The notes: generated from the sequence alone by a model not told the origin. Counted from the stretch's first letter, positions 25,545-34,311 are shown. The stretch: DNA of 64,000 nt from Variovorax sp. CF079 (GCF_900101545.1 NZ_FMZU01000003.1:186001-250000); one strand, 5' to 3'. A program made the numbers and translations.

Positions 25545-26896
25545 GCAGCGATCGCTCCCCGGACATAGGCGTCGATGGTGCCGGCGCAGCCGATGTGGTC
25601 GTCCTCGCCCGGCTGCGCGAAGCGCGTGATGTTGTCGAACAGCGTCGGCCCGCGGCGGCCGCAGGGGCAGCGCGGCTTCAGGTCGGCGCTCACCTTGTCG
25701 CCGCTGATGAGCCCGCCCCAGCGTCCTTCGTAGAGCAGGTCGAGGAAGGCGAAGCGGCCCTCGACCACGCCATCCTCGCCGTCCTGCGCCCTCAGCAGGC
25801 GCTCGCCATCGCGATCGACGATCAGCCAAATCAGCGCCGGCGCGCGGTGGTAGCGCCCGGCCTCGCAGCGCGGCATCACCTGCGCGAGCTCGGTCATGCC
25901 GTAGTTGCCCGGGCGCACGACCTGGCCGAAGAAGCGGTCGACCTGCTCCTTGTAATCCAGCGGCAAGGGCACGCCCTTGATGCCGCCGCCGGCGTTGACT
26001 ACGGTGTCGGGATGGAACGCGCCGTCGCCGATGCCGCGTTCGCGTGCGCGGGCGATCAGCGCCATGTACTGCGCCCACATGCCCGAGATCAGCATCGGCT
26101 CCGCGCGGCGGTCGAGGATCGTGTCGAGCAGCTTCAGCAAGCCCTCGCGCCCCTCGGCGCCCTTGCGCGCGGCCTCCTGCTCGAAGGCGGCGATCTCGTC
26201 GGGCGTCGCGCTGCCGTCGCCCATCTTCTTGCGCATGGCCGCCATCCGGCTGACATCGGCGATCCGAAGCGGCTGGTCGGTCAGCGCGAAGGTCTGCCCC
26301 GGCTTGCCGAAGTTCTCGAAGTTGAACTGGGCGGCCTCGGTCGCGCTGCTCGTGCCCCTGGACGGGCCGAGCCAGAACACCGTGCGATCCGCATTCGCGC
26401 GCACGTACGGCCAGCCGACCGAGTACTTGAAGTGGCGCCTCTTCAGGTCGTTGTCGCCCACCGTGTGGTTCAGGAACGAGCACTTGCCAGACGAACCGCT
26501 GGTCGCGAGCACCCGGTGGCCGGCCTCCCACAGGCGCGCGAGCCAGTCGTCGACGTCCTTCACGTCGTCGACGTCCACGCCGGTGGTGTCGGCCACCGAC
26601 AGCGTGTTCAGCCACTGCAGCATGCGGCCCCACTGCCCCTTCTCGACGAAGGACGGCGGGTAGGACTTGTAGACCGTGTGCGCGAACAGCAGAGGAACCA
26701 GGTCCTCCAGCTTGCCGATGCGCTCGATGCCGGCGTCCTCGGCGCGGCGCGCGAGCAGCGGGATCTGCGCCTTGCGCTCCTCGAACAGCTCCTGCGCCGC
26801 CCGAAGCTGCAGTGCCTCGACGTCGGAGGTCGGCAGGTCGTAGGCGAGGTTCGGGTCGAGGATCATGTCGACCAGTTGCCGGCGGATCGGTGTCAT
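25541..26896 (-). CDS. LuxE-like acyl-protein synthetase
   Basis: A 451-residue adenylate-forming protein of the LuxE/phenylacetate-CoA-ligase-like group. Visible are LATSGSSGKCSFL (P-loop-like), NYGMTELAQVMPRCEAG, and a C-terminal CPCGRRGPTLFDNI segment. LuxE enzymes activate a fatty acid with ATP and pass the acyl group to LuxC. It sits 10 nt after the SDR gene and overlaps luxC. The substrate is likely a pathway acid rather than a fatty acid for light emission (inference). Confidence 0.8.
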   Translation of the reverse strand: MTPIRRQLVDMILDPNLAYDLPTSDVEALQLRAAQELFEERKAQIPLLARRAEDAGIERIGKLEDLVPLLFAHTVYKSYPPSFVEKGQWGRMLQWLNTLSVADTTGVDVDDVKDVDDWLARLWEAGHRVLATSGSSGKCSFLNHTVGDNDLKRRHFKYSVGWPYVRANADRTVFWLGPSRGTSSATEAAQFNFENFGKPGQTFALTDQPLRIADVSRMAAMRKKMGDGSATPDEIAAFEQEAARKGAEGREGLLKLLDTILDRRAEPMLISGMWAQYMALIARARERGIGDGAFHPDTVVNAGGGIKGVPLPLDYKEQVDRFFGQVVRPGNYGMTELAQVMPRCEAGRYHRAPALIWLIVDRDGERLLRAQDGEDGVVEGRFAFLDLLYEGRWGGLISGDKVSADLKPRCPCGRRGPTLFDNITRFAQPGEDDHIGCAGTIDAYVRGAIAA

Positions 26897-26906
26897 GCTG
26901 CCCTCC

Positions 26907-27746
26907 TCACCGGCCTGGCTCGATGGCCGTGGCGACCGACACGCTCTCCCACTCGGCGAGCTGCTTCATCCTCGCTTCGTAGGCCCCGCGCAGCATGCCG
27001 ACCGCGTCGGCACCGAGCACCAGCCGCAGCGGCGGCTGCGGCGCCTCCAGCGCCTGGATGATCGCGGCCGCCGCCTTGGCCGGGTCGCCCGGCTCGTGGC
27101 CGTGGTAGTGGCCGATGTGGTCACGCGCCTTGTGCGCAGGCGTGCCGGCGTAGGCGTTGATCCGGAGCGCCGCCTGGCGCTGCGAGCCGCCGGCGAACTG
27201 CGTGCGGAAGCCGCCCGGCTCGACGATCGTCACCCGAATGCCGAAGGGCGCCAGCTCGGTCGCCAACGCCTCGGTCGCGCCTTCCAGCGCGAACTTGGAG
27301 GCGGCATACAGCCCGCAGGCAGGAAAGCCGATCACGCCGGCCACCGACGTGATGTTGAAGATGTGCCCGGCGCGCCGCTCGCGCAAGTGCGGCAGCAGCG
27401 CACACACGACCGCGAGCGGGCCGAACAGGTTGGTGTCCATCACCTGGCGCCCTTCGGCATCGGACACTTCCTCGATCGCGCCGAACAGGCCGTAGCCGGC
27501 GTTGTTGACCAGCACGTCTATCGTGCCGGCGAGCTTCAGGGCTTTCTGCACGGCCGGTTCAACCGCCTCGATCCGCGTCACATCGAGCAGCAGCGCATGG
27601 GCGCGGCCGGGCGCGAGTTGCTCGAAGCGATCGGCCTGCGCAGGCTGGCGCACAGTGCCGACAACGGTGTCGCCGCGCGCAAGCGCGGCCCGGGCGAGCT
27701 CGAGGCCGAAGCCGCTCGAGACGCCGGTGATGAGCCAATTTGCCAT
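26907..27746 (-). CDS. SDR family oxidoreductase
   Basis: A 279-residue classical SDR: TGVSSGFG near the N-terminus, NNAGYG, catalytic Ser in ITSVAG and YAASK. The extended C-terminus is typical of the group often annotated as retinol-dehydrogenase- or ketoreductase-like. As first gene before luxE and luxC it may interconvert the alcohol and aldehyde belonging to that module. Two operators (27793-27803 and 27923-27944) lie upstream of its ATG. Confidence 0.85.
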   Translation of the reverse strand: MANWLITGVSSGFGLELARAALARGDTVVGTVRQPAQADRFEQLAPGRAHALLLDVTRIEAVEPAVQKALKLAGTIDVLVNNAGYGLFGAIEEVSDAEGRQVMDTNLFGPLAVVCALLPHLRERRAGHIFNITSVAGVIGFPACGLYAASKFALEGATEALATELAPFGIRVTIVEPGGFRTQFAGGSQRQAALRINAYAGTPAHKARDHIGHYHGHEPGDPAKAAAAIIQALEAPQPPLRLVLGADAVGMLRGAYEARMKQLAEWESVSVATAIEPGR

Positions 27747-27792
27747 CTCAGGATCTCCTTCGATCGTTGCTGGCGAAAGCGTTCAACTATGT

Positions 27793-27803
27793 TTACATCG
27801 TTC
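27793..27803. promoter_or_regulatory. Degenerate GAAC-N3-GTTC operator before SDR-luxEC
   Basis: TTACATCGTTC keeps one full half-site and the ATC spacer found at 4478 and 37716; the other half is degenerate. It lies 47 nt upstream of the SDR start in an AT-rich stretch. Confidence 0.4.
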
Positions 27804-27922
27804 TATTTTTTATTATCTCGGCAAATCTTCGATGGCGCCGCTTCCAGCCGCAACCGGGTTTACCCGAGCTTGATGATGCGGGGGGCGCTCCGTGACCGGC
27901 CCGATCCGCAGGCCCATGCCGC

Positions 27923-27944
27923 TTGATATGTTTATTAATATCAA
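27923..27944. promoter_or_regulatory. Second copy of operator TTGATAT-N8-ATATCAA
   Basis: Inverted repeat with 7-nt arms and 8-nt spacer, matching the site at 24102-24123 in arms and spacing. It is 7 nt after the crotonase stop (27951) and upstream of the SDR-luxE-luxC operon, so the same regulator likely acts at both sites. Confidence 0.55.
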
Positions 27945-27950
27945 CCGAGC

Positions 27951-28772
27951 TCAGGCGCCGCCCGCGCCAGCGCGGGCGGAGAGCTCGTCGTGGATCTGTT
28001 TCGCAGCCGCGAGCCCGCCGTCGAAGTCCGCGGCGCGCACAGCGCATTCGACGACGTCGATGCAGCGCAAAGCGGCTTGGCTTGGCACGGCTGCATCGGC
28101 CAGTCTGGCGCGACACGCGGCAATCGCCTCGGCCGCGCCGGTGCGCTCGAGCGGCCGGTGGCGCAGCAGCGCCGACGCCGGCGGCCGGCCCGGCTCCAGC
28201 GCCGCGGCGAACGCGCGGGCGGCAGCCAGCGGGTCGGCATCGCACAAGCGAGCGAACAAGGGCGTCTGGGCGTAGCGATCGGCGCGCACCGGCTCGGCCG
28301 CGAGGATCAGCGCGAGCGCGCGCCTCACGCCGACCGCACGCGGCAGGCGCTGCGACCCGCTCGGCGGCACGACGCCGTGCTTCAGCTCGGGCAGCGCGAT
28401 GCGTGCGTCGCGCTGTGCGATGCGGTAGTGGCAAGCGAGCGCGAGCTCGAAGCCGCCGCCGATCGCGAAGCCGTGGATTGCCGCGATCACCGGCTTCGTG
28501 CACGCCTCGATGCGCGGAAACAGGTGGGCCGACAGGGCCGGCCACTGTCGCTGCAGCGGCGAGTGCAGCTCGGCATAGTCGCCGCCGGCCGAGAAGCCGC
28601 GGCCGGCGCCGCCAATCACGATCGCCCGCACCGAAGCATCGGCATCCGCCGCCTCCAGCGCCTGCCACAGCGCGAGCCGCATCGGGTGCGAGAGGCTGTT
28701 CACCGGCGCATGCTCGAGCACGAGCTGCAGCACGCCGCCGTCACGCCAATGCTCGCAGCGCACCCGAGTCAT
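27951..28772 (-). CDS. Enoyl-CoA hydratase (crotonase family, canonical)
   Basis: A 273-residue crotonase with both glutamates, in IGGGFELALAC and LPELKHGVVP, plus FSAGGDYAEL for the oxyanion hole. The PGxGGTQ loop reads VPPSGSQRL. Hydratase activity is likely. The ATG at 28772 is chosen because it gives the family N-terminus; the frame is open further upstream inside the neighbouring crotonase gene. It is the last gene of the long minus-strand operon that starts at 37053, separated by 35 nt from the previous one. Confidence 0.84.
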   Translation of the reverse strand: MTRVRCEHWRDGGVLQLVLEHAPVNSLSHPMRLALWQALEAADADASVRAIVIGGAGRGFSAGGDYAELHSPLQRQWPALSAHLFPRIEACTKPVIAAIHGFAIGGGFELALACHYRIAQRDARIALPELKHGVVPPSGSQRLPRAVGVRRALALILAAEPVRADRYAQTPLFARLCDADPLAAARAFAAALEPGRPPASALLRHRPLERTGAAEAIAACRARLADAAVPSQAALRCIDVVECAVRAADFDGGLAAAKQIHDELSARAGAGGA

Positions 28773-28807
28773 GGTCGCGGTCTTCAGTAAGTGACGAGAT
28801 GTTCCAA

Positions 28808-29602
28808 CTACCGGCCTTCGAAGCGCGGCGCGCGCTTTTCCAGGAACGCACGCACCGCCTCGGCATGGTCGGCACTGGCCATGGCCGCGGCCTGGAACTC
28901 CACCTCGCTGCGGATCGCCGCATCGAGACTGTCCACGCCTTGCGCCAGCGCGTTCTTCAGCAGCGCGTTCGCCACCGGCGGCAGCGCCGCGTATTCGTGC
29001 GCCACCGCAAGCGCTTGCGGCAGCGCCCCGCCGGACTCGGCGAGCTCGTTGGCCAGGCCGATCCGGTGCGCCTCCGCGCCGTCGAACACCCGCGCGAGGC
29101 CGAGGATCTCGCGGGCCTTCGCACGACCGACCCGGTGCTGCAGGCTCCACAGCGCGCCCATGTCCGGCATCAGGCCCACCTTGACGAACGCGGCACCGAA
29201 CTTCGCGTCTCGCGCAGCGACCACATGGTCGGCGAGCGAGGCGATCGACAGGCCCGCGCCCATCGCCGAGCCCTCGACTGCCGCAACCACCGGCTTCGGC
29301 CCGAGTGCGATGAGCCGGATCAGCGCGCTCACCAGCTGCCAGCGCTCGCGGTTCTCGAGCAGCGTGCGCGCTTCCATCTCGCTGATGTCGCCGCCGGCGC
29401 AGAAGTGTCCGCCGGCGCCGGTGAGCACGATCGCGCGGACCTCGGCATCGGCCATTACCGCTTCGAGCCGTTCGCGAAGCTGGGTGCGCATCTGCAGGCA
29501 GTAGGCATTGCGGCGCGCCGGGAAGCGGAGCGTCAGCACCGCGACCGCGCCTTCGCGTGTCATCGGCACCATGTCGGCGGGGCGGTCGACGGGCTTGGTC
29601 AT
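28808..29602 (-). CDS. Crotonase-family protein lacking catalytic glutamates
   Basis: A 264-residue crotonase-fold protein. FCAGGDISEM is intact, but the hydratase positions read GAGLSIASLAD and GAAFVKVGL, followed by MPDMGALW. Loss of both glutamates, with an aspartate in the MPDMG loop, resembles isomerase-type members such as PaaG-like proteins; the actual reaction is unknown. ATG 29602 lies after a 90-nt gap containing a GC-rich hairpin. It ends 35 nt before the next crotonase. Confidence 0.82.
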   Translation of the reverse strand: MTKPVDRPADMVPMTREGAVAVLTLRFPARRNAYCLQMRTQLRERLEAVMADAEVRAIVLTGAGGHFCAGGDISEMEARTLLENRERWQLVSALIRLIALGPKPVVAAVEGSAMGAGLSIASLADHVVAARDAKFGAAFVKVGLMPDMGALWSLQHRVGRAKAREILGLARVFDGAEAHRIGLANELAESGGALPQALAVAHEYAALPPVANALLKNALAQGVDSLDAAIRSEVEFQAAAMASADHAEAVRAFLEKRAPRFEGR

Positions 29603-29640
29603 TGGCTAACCTCCCCCACGCTTGTCACTTCGTGTACTGC

Positions 29641-29680
29641 GCTGCCCCCCGAGGGGGCGCGCCTTCGGGCGGCCGGGGAG
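29641..29680. repeat. GC-rich intergenic hairpin element
   Basis: GCCCCC (29644-29649), loop CGA, GGGGGC (29653-29658), followed by a second G/C-rich stretch to 29680, lies between two crotonase genes. Its text resembles an intergenic repeat frequent in Comamonadaceae genomes (recollection, not checked). It may attenuate the operon or be a passive repeat. Confidence 0.4.
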
Positions 29681-29692
29681 GCGCTCATCGGG

Positions 29693-30523
29693 TCACCGCC
29701 CTTCGAAGCGCGGCTCGCGCTTCTGCTGGAAGGCCGCGAGCGCCTCCTTGCAGTCCTCGCTCAGGCGGCAGCGGATCATGTTGCGCGCCTCGAGGTCGAG
29801 CACCTGCTGCAGCGTCTGGTGCGCGGCGGCGTGGATGTTCTCCTTGATCGCCCGCCAGGCGAGCGCCGGCCCGTTCGCCAGCCGCAGTGCGAACGCGTCG
29901 GTCGCGGCATCGAGCTCGGCTTCGGGCAGGACACGGTTGACCATGCCCAGCGCCAGCGCCTCGGCGGCGCCGACACGGTCGCAGAGCATGTAGATCTCCT
30001 TTGCCTTCGAGGGGCCGACGAGTTGCGTGAGGAAGTAGCTGCCGCCGTAGTCGCCCGGCGTGCCGATCTTCGCGAAGCTCGAGACGAAGAAGGCATTGTC
30101 GGCGGCGATGCGGAAATCGCACGCGAGGGCGAGCGAGAAGCCGAGCCCGGCCGCCGGCCCACGCAGCTTCGCGATCGTCGGCTTGCCCATGTCGTGCAGC
30201 AGGAACGAGGCTTCGGCGAGGCGCCGCAGGCGGTCGACCCGCGCCTCATGCGCCTGCCAGAGCTCGGTCTGGCCGAACTCCTGCGCGATCGCGTCGTCCG
30301 GGTCCGGCGCGCCCATCGAGCGCACGTCAGCACCGGTGCAGAAGGCCGCGCCGGCGCCGGTCAGCACGACGACCTTCACGCGCGGATGGCGCGCTGCATC
30401 GACCAGCCGGCGCACCAGCAGGTTCTGCCCGGTGGTGTCGATCGCGTTCCTGACCTCGGGGCGGTCGATCGTCAGGGTCAGCACGCCGGTGTCGGCGAGC
30501 GCCCAGGTGATGGCCTCACTCAT
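29693..30523 (-). CDS. Crotonase-family protein (isomerase-like)
   Basis: A 276-residue crotonase-fold protein. FCTGADVRSM is normal; the catalytic region reads GLGFSLALACD and SSFAKIGTPGDYGGSYFL. The GDYGG loop and missing glutamates are typical of a subgroup related to the protein at 6268-7092. ATG 30523 shares one base with the OYE stop (TGATG). Role: isomerisation or ring opening of an acyl-CoA, not proven. Confidence 0.82.
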   Translation of the reverse strand: MSEAITWALADTGVLTLTIDRPEVRNAIDTTGQNLLVRRLVDAARHPRVKVVVLTGAGAAFCTGADVRSMGAPDPDDAIAQEFGQTELWQAHEARVDRLRRLAEASFLLHDMGKPTIAKLRGPAAGLGFSLALACDFRIAADNAFFVSSFAKIGTPGDYGGSYFLTQLVGPSKAKEIYMLCDRVGAAEALALGMVNRVLPEAELDAATDAFALRLANGPALAWRAIKENIHAAAHQTLQQVLDLEARNMIRCRLSEDCKEALAAFQQKREPRFEGR

Positions 30524-31704
30524 CAGTACAACTCCTTCATCCGCTGCTCGTCGAAGGCCGGCAACGCGTGCCCGTGACGCAGCTTCTCGGTCCATCTCGG
30601 TTCGTTCAAGAGCGCGCGGCCGACCGCGACCAGATCAAACTCGGCGCGCTCGAATCGCTTCATCAGCAGCGCGACATTGTCTGACCCGCCGGCACGGCCG
30701 TCGCGCTTCGAATCGTAGAAGCCGCGGTCCAGCCCGATGCCGCCGATCGCCATCGCGAGCTTGCCGGTGAGCTTCCTGGCCCAGCCCGACAGGTTCAGCG
30801 GCGAGCCCTCGAACTCGGCGCGGTCGAAATAGCGCACGCTGCCGTCGAACACGTCGACGCCGGCATCGGCAATCGGGCCGAGCACCTCCTCGAGCTCCTG
30901 CGGCGTCGATGCGAGGCGGGCCTTGAAATCCTGTTGCTTCCACTGCGAGAAGCGGAAGAAGATCGGCAACGACTCGCCCGCCTCGCGCCGGATCGCGCGC
31001 ACCACTTCGGCGGCGAAGCGCGCCCGGGCGCGCCGCTCGCCGCCCCAGGCGTCGGTGCGGCGGTTCGTCTCGTCCCACAGGAAGGTGTCGATCAGGTAGC
31101 CGTGCGCACCGTGGATCGCGATGCCGTCGAAACCGGCCTCGCGCGCGTGACGGGCGCTGCGCGCGTAGGCATCGATCACGTCCTGGATCTCGCGCTCGGT
31201 CATTGGCCGTGTCGGCGCCTGCACGCGTTCGGCGTATGCCGGGTCGATCGAGGTCATGCGGCCCGCCGGGCCCCAGAGACCCGATGGACGCAGCGACGCG
31301 GCCTCCGGATGCGGGCCGGTCCCGGGTTCGCGCATCACGCCCTGGTGCCAGAGCTGCGGCACGATCCGGCCGCCGGCGGCATGCACCGCATCGACGACGC
31401 GCTTCCAGCCGGTGAGCGCCGCCTCGCCATGGAGGTGCGGCAGGTTGCTTTCGCCGAGGCCCGCATCGCCGAGCGCCGCAGGATGATCGATGCCCACGCC
31501 CTCGGTGATCAGCAAGCCGGTGCCGCCCTCGGCACGGCGCCGGTAGTAGGCGGCGACGTCGTCGCCCGGCACGCCGCCGGGCGAGAAGTTACGCGTCATC
31601 GGCGCCATCACGATGCGGTTGGCGAGCTGGAGGCCCCGGATCGCGATCGGTTCGAACAAGGGCGCGACATCGATGGGTGCGGATGGATCGGATGGATCGT
31701 TCAT
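30523..31704 (-). CDS. NADH:flavin oxidoreductase / Old Yellow Enzyme family
   Basis: A 393-residue FMN TIM-barrel protein beginning LFEPIAIRGLQLANRIVMAP. The substrate-binding HGAHGYL motif, QLWHQG and C-terminal VGRALLNEPRW are all present. OYE enzymes reduce activated C=C bonds of enones or dienoyl-CoAs using NAD(P)H. There is no C-terminal FAD/NAD domain as in FadH, so this is the short single-domain type. It lies 9 nt after the flavoprotein gene at 31714 and may reduce an unsaturated ring ketone (inference). Confidence 0.88.
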   Translation of the reverse strand: MNDPSDPSAPIDVAPLFEPIAIRGLQLANRIVMAPMTRNFSPGGVPGDDVAAYYRRRAEGGTGLLITEGVGIDHPAALGDAGLGESNLPHLHGEAALTGWKRVVDAVHAAGGRIVPQLWHQGVMREPGTGPHPEAASLRPSGLWGPAGRMTSIDPAYAERVQAPTRPMTEREIQDVIDAYARSARHAREAGFDGIAIHGAHGYLIDTFLWDETNRRTDAWGGERRARARFAAEVVRAIRREAGESLPIFFRFSQWKQQDFKARLASTPQELEEVLGPIADAGVDVFDGSVRYFDRAEFEGSPLNLSGWARKLTGKLAMAIGGIGLDRGFYDSKRDGRAGGSDNVALLMKRFERAEFDLVAVGRALLNEPRWTEKLRHGHALPAFDEQRMKELY

Positions 31705-31713
31705 GGCCTCGGC

Positions 31714-32691
31714 CTAGGCGGCGCCCAGCAGCGCCGGCAGACGCTGCTCGATCGCGGCGCGCGCCTCCACCAGCATGCGCTCGATCAGCTCGGCGCAGCT
31801 GGGCAGATCGTCGATCAGGCCGACGCACTGGCCGATCGGCAGCGCCGCATCGTCCGCGGCGCCGCTTTCCATCGCCAGCATCCAGCGCGGCGCGCCGATC
31901 AGCGGCAGGAGGTCCCCGTGCGTCGTCGCCGGCTGCGCCTCGAGGGCGAGCGCTTCGGCGGCCGTGCGGTTCTTCAGCACGCGGATGCTGTCACCGAAGC
32001 GGCGGCCGACCAGCGTGGTGTCGGTTTCAGACGCGGCGAGCATGCGCGCCTTGACCTGCGGGTGCAGGGGCGACTCGCGCGTCAACAGGAAGCGCGTGCC
32101 CATGCAGACGCCCTCGGCGCCCAGCGCCAGGGCCGCGACCAGGCCGCGCCCGTCGGCAATGCCGCCGGCGGCCAGCACCGGGACCTTCAGCGCCCGCGCC
32201 GCGGCCGGGATCAGCACCAGGCCCGGCACGTCGTCAGCGCCCGGGTGGCCGGCGCATTCGAAGCCGTCGATGATCACCGCATCGACGCCGAGCGACTCGG
32301 CCTTCAGCGCATGGCGCACGCTGGTGGCCTTGTGCATCACCTTGACGCCGGCATCCTTCAGCGCATCGAGATACCGGGCCGGGCTGCCGCCGGCCGTCTC
32401 GACGACCGGAATGCGCTCTTCGCAGACCACCCGCACGTAGCCATCGACGTCAACGCCGCTGGCGCCCGGCAGCAGCGTCAGGTTGACGCCGAAGGGCCGA
32501 TCGGTCATCGAACGGGTGCGCTCGATCTCGCGGCGCAGCGCCTCGGCATCCGGCTGCGTGTGCGCCGACAGGATGCCGAAGGCGCCGGCGTTCGAGACCG
32601 CGGAGACCAGCTCGGCGCGCGAGGCCCATCGCATGCCGCTCTGCACGATGGGAAGCCGGCTGCCGAGCAGCGCACTCACCTTGGTCTTCAT
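31714..32691 (-). CDS. Nitronate monooxygenase-like flavoprotein
   Basis: A 325-residue FMN TIM barrel of the NMO/2-nitropropane dioxygenase/FabK family: PIVQSGMRWASRAELVSAVS at the start, GFECAGHPG (substrate loop) and LAAGGIADGRG (phosphate-binding). Many members annotated this way reduce enoyl thioesters rather than nitronates. In this operon a reductase or desaturation role on a CoA ester is more plausible than nitronate oxidation. It follows the amidohydrolase by 3 nt. Confidence 0.82.
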   Translation of the reverse strand: MKTKVSALLGSRLPIVQSGMRWASRAELVSAVSNAGAFGILSAHTQPDAEALRREIERTRSMTDRPFGVNLTLLPGASGVDVDGYVRVVCEERIPVVETAGGSPARYLDALKDAGVKVMHKATSVRHALKAESLGVDAVIIDGFECAGHPGADDVPGLVLIPAAARALKVPVLAAGGIADGRGLVAALALGAEGVCMGTRFLLTRESPLHPQVKARMLAASETDTTLVGRRFGDSIRVLKNRTAAEALALEAQPATTHGDLLPLIGAPRWMLAMESGAADDAALPIGQCVGLIDDLPSCAELIERMLVEARAAIEQRLPALLGAA

Positions 32692-32694
32692 GCT

Positions 32695-33915
32695 TCACAC
32701 CACCGGCGCGAGGAAGCGCCGGCCGTTGTCATGCATCACGCCCTGCGTCTGCTCGGCCCCGAGCTGCTTGCAGGCCTCGTCGGCGAAGTCGCGCGGCGCC
32801 GGCACGCCTTCGGCATGCGGGTAGTCCGAGCCCATGATCATCCACTCGTGCGAACCGACCTGGTCGACGATCGTCTTCAGGTCGTCCTCCGGATAGGCCA
32901 CCACGCTGACATGGCGCTGGAAGATCCGGCTCGGCCGCTCCTTCAGCTGCCCGCCCGGCCAGTAGCCGTTCTTCGCCATGCCGCGGCACTTGTCCATCTT
33001 GATCAGCATGGTCGGCACCCACTCGGCGCCGTTCTCGGCCGACAGTACGCGCAGGTTGGGGAAGCGCGCGAAGAAGTTCCAGAAGATCAGCGACGAGATC
33101 GTCTCCACCACCGGCCGTTCGCTGTAGCCGTGCATCCAGACGAAGGCGGTCTGGCGCTGGCGCGACTGCTGCACCGGCTCGCCCCACACCGCCATGTGGT
33201 CCTTCATGTAGATCGCCTCCGACACGTGATAGACCACGCGGCAGTGCGCTTCGTTGAGGATGGACCAGAAGCGGTCGAAGTCAGGATGCGCCGGCGGCTT
33301 GCCGCCGAAGGGCCCCATCGGCATCAGGAACAGGCGCGTGCCGTTCCTGATGGCCCATTCGGCCTCGGCGCAGGCGGCGTCCAGGTCGTCGAGCGAGACC
33401 AGCGGCGCGGAGTAGATGCGGTCCTTGTAGTTGAAGCCCCAGTCGTCGAGCATCCAGCGGTTGTAGGCATGCATCACCGCCGCCGCGGCCTTCGGCTCGT
33501 CGAGGTAGCTGATCGACGCGACCATGTTGCCGCAGTAGAGGAAGCAGCCTTCGACGCCGAACTCGTCCATCTTCGCGAGGCGGGCGTCGCGGGCATACAT
33601 GTCTTCGGTCATCGGCACGCGCATGTCGACGTTCTCCTTGCCCTCCTTCTGCGCGCGCAGCCACTCGTGCAGCTTGCCCGGCGGCGGCACGCGGCCGTCC
33701 TCGGAGTAATAGCCGGCACTGATCTCGACCTTGCGCTGGCCCACGTACATCGCGTATTCGCCGTCGGCGCCGACCTTCCACTCGTAGCTCCAATCCTTCC
33801 TGAACTGTTCGGGCAGGTAGCGGCTGAAGGAATCGGGGGTTTCGTAGAGATGGGTGTCGCCGTCGAAGATCGGGCCCTTGAAGAGCGGTGCAGCAGAAGT
33901 GGTGGTGGTCGTCAT
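32695..33915 (-). CDS. Amidohydrolase family protein (amidohydrolase 2)
   Basis: A 406-residue metal-dependent TIM-barrel hydrolase/decarboxylase of the ACMSD-like group. FDGDTHLYE supplies the N-terminal metal-ligand region, and GSDYPHAEG the late Asp/His motif; conserved central histidines occur near VVYHVSE. Members of this family in degradation clusters hydrolyse C-C bonds or decarboxylate. The ATG at 33915 begins MTTTTTSAAP and follows the ferredoxin stop by 62 nt. Substrate unknown. Confidence 0.82.
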   Translation of the reverse strand: MTTTTTSAAPLFKGPIFDGDTHLYETPDSFSRYLPEQFRKDWSYEWKVGADGEYAMYVGQRKVEISAGYYSEDGRVPPPGKLHEWLRAQKEGKENVDMRVPMTEDMYARDARLAKMDEFGVEGCFLYCGNMVASISYLDEPKAAAAVMHAYNRWMLDDWGFNYKDRIYSAPLVSLDDLDAACAEAEWAIRNGTRLFLMPMGPFGGKPPAHPDFDRFWSILNEAHCRVVYHVSEAIYMKDHMAVWGEPVQQSRQRQTAFVWMHGYSERPVVETISSLIFWNFFARFPNLRVLSAENGAEWVPTMLIKMDKCRGMAKNGYWPGGQLKERPSRIFQRHVSVVAYPEDDLKTIVDQVGSHEWMIMGSDYPHAEGVPAPRDFADEACKQLGAEQTQGVMHDNGRRFLAPVV

Positions 33916-33977
33916 CAGGTTCTCCGGGGATGGGATGCCATGCCGCGCGGTCGCGGCACGGCTCGAATTGGGGTGCT

Positions 33978-34298
33978 TCAGACTTGCGATGCGGGCAGGC
34001 GGATCACGAGGCCCTCGATCGCGGGCGTGACGCGCAACTGGCACGACAGGCGGCTTGTCTCGCGCTGCTCGAGCACGCACTCGAGCATGTCGCGCTCGGT
34101 GGATTCCGGCGGCGGCAGCCTGGACATCCAGGTTTCGTCGACGTAGCAGTGACAGGTAGCGCAGCTGCAAGAGCCGCCGCAGTCGGCGAGGATGCCGGGC
34201 ACCATGGCGTCGATGGCGCCCTGCATGACCGACTGGCCGACTTCGGCGTCGACCTGGTGCTCGGCACCGGTGTGCTCGATGATCGTGAAACGGGGCAC
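33978..34298 (-). CDS. [2Fe-2S] ferredoxin, putidaredoxin/adrenodoxin type
   Basis: A 106-residue ferredoxin with the cluster ligands Cys40, Cys46, Cys49 (CX5CX2C, in CGGSCSCATC) and Cys86. It would carry electrons from the adjacent reductase to the cytochrome P450 at 37765. The GTG at 34298 is chosen because GGAGAA lies 8-13 nt upstream and residue 1 then matches the family start; it begins 13 nt after the reductase stop. A longer frame to 34334 overlaps the reductase. Confidence 0.88.
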   Translation of the reverse strand: MPRFTIIEHTGAEHQVDAEVGQSVMQGAIDAMVPGILADCGGSCSCATCHCYVDETWMSRLPPPESTERDMLECVLEQRETSRLSCQLRVTPAIEGLVIRLPASQV

Positions 34299-34311
34299 GG
34301 TGGTTTTCTCC

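Noticed and set aside
30934..34146. A 1070-codon plus-strand open frame
   Set aside because: It is antisense to the OYE, flavoprotein and amidohydrolase genes and shows no domain; explained by GC-rich third positions.
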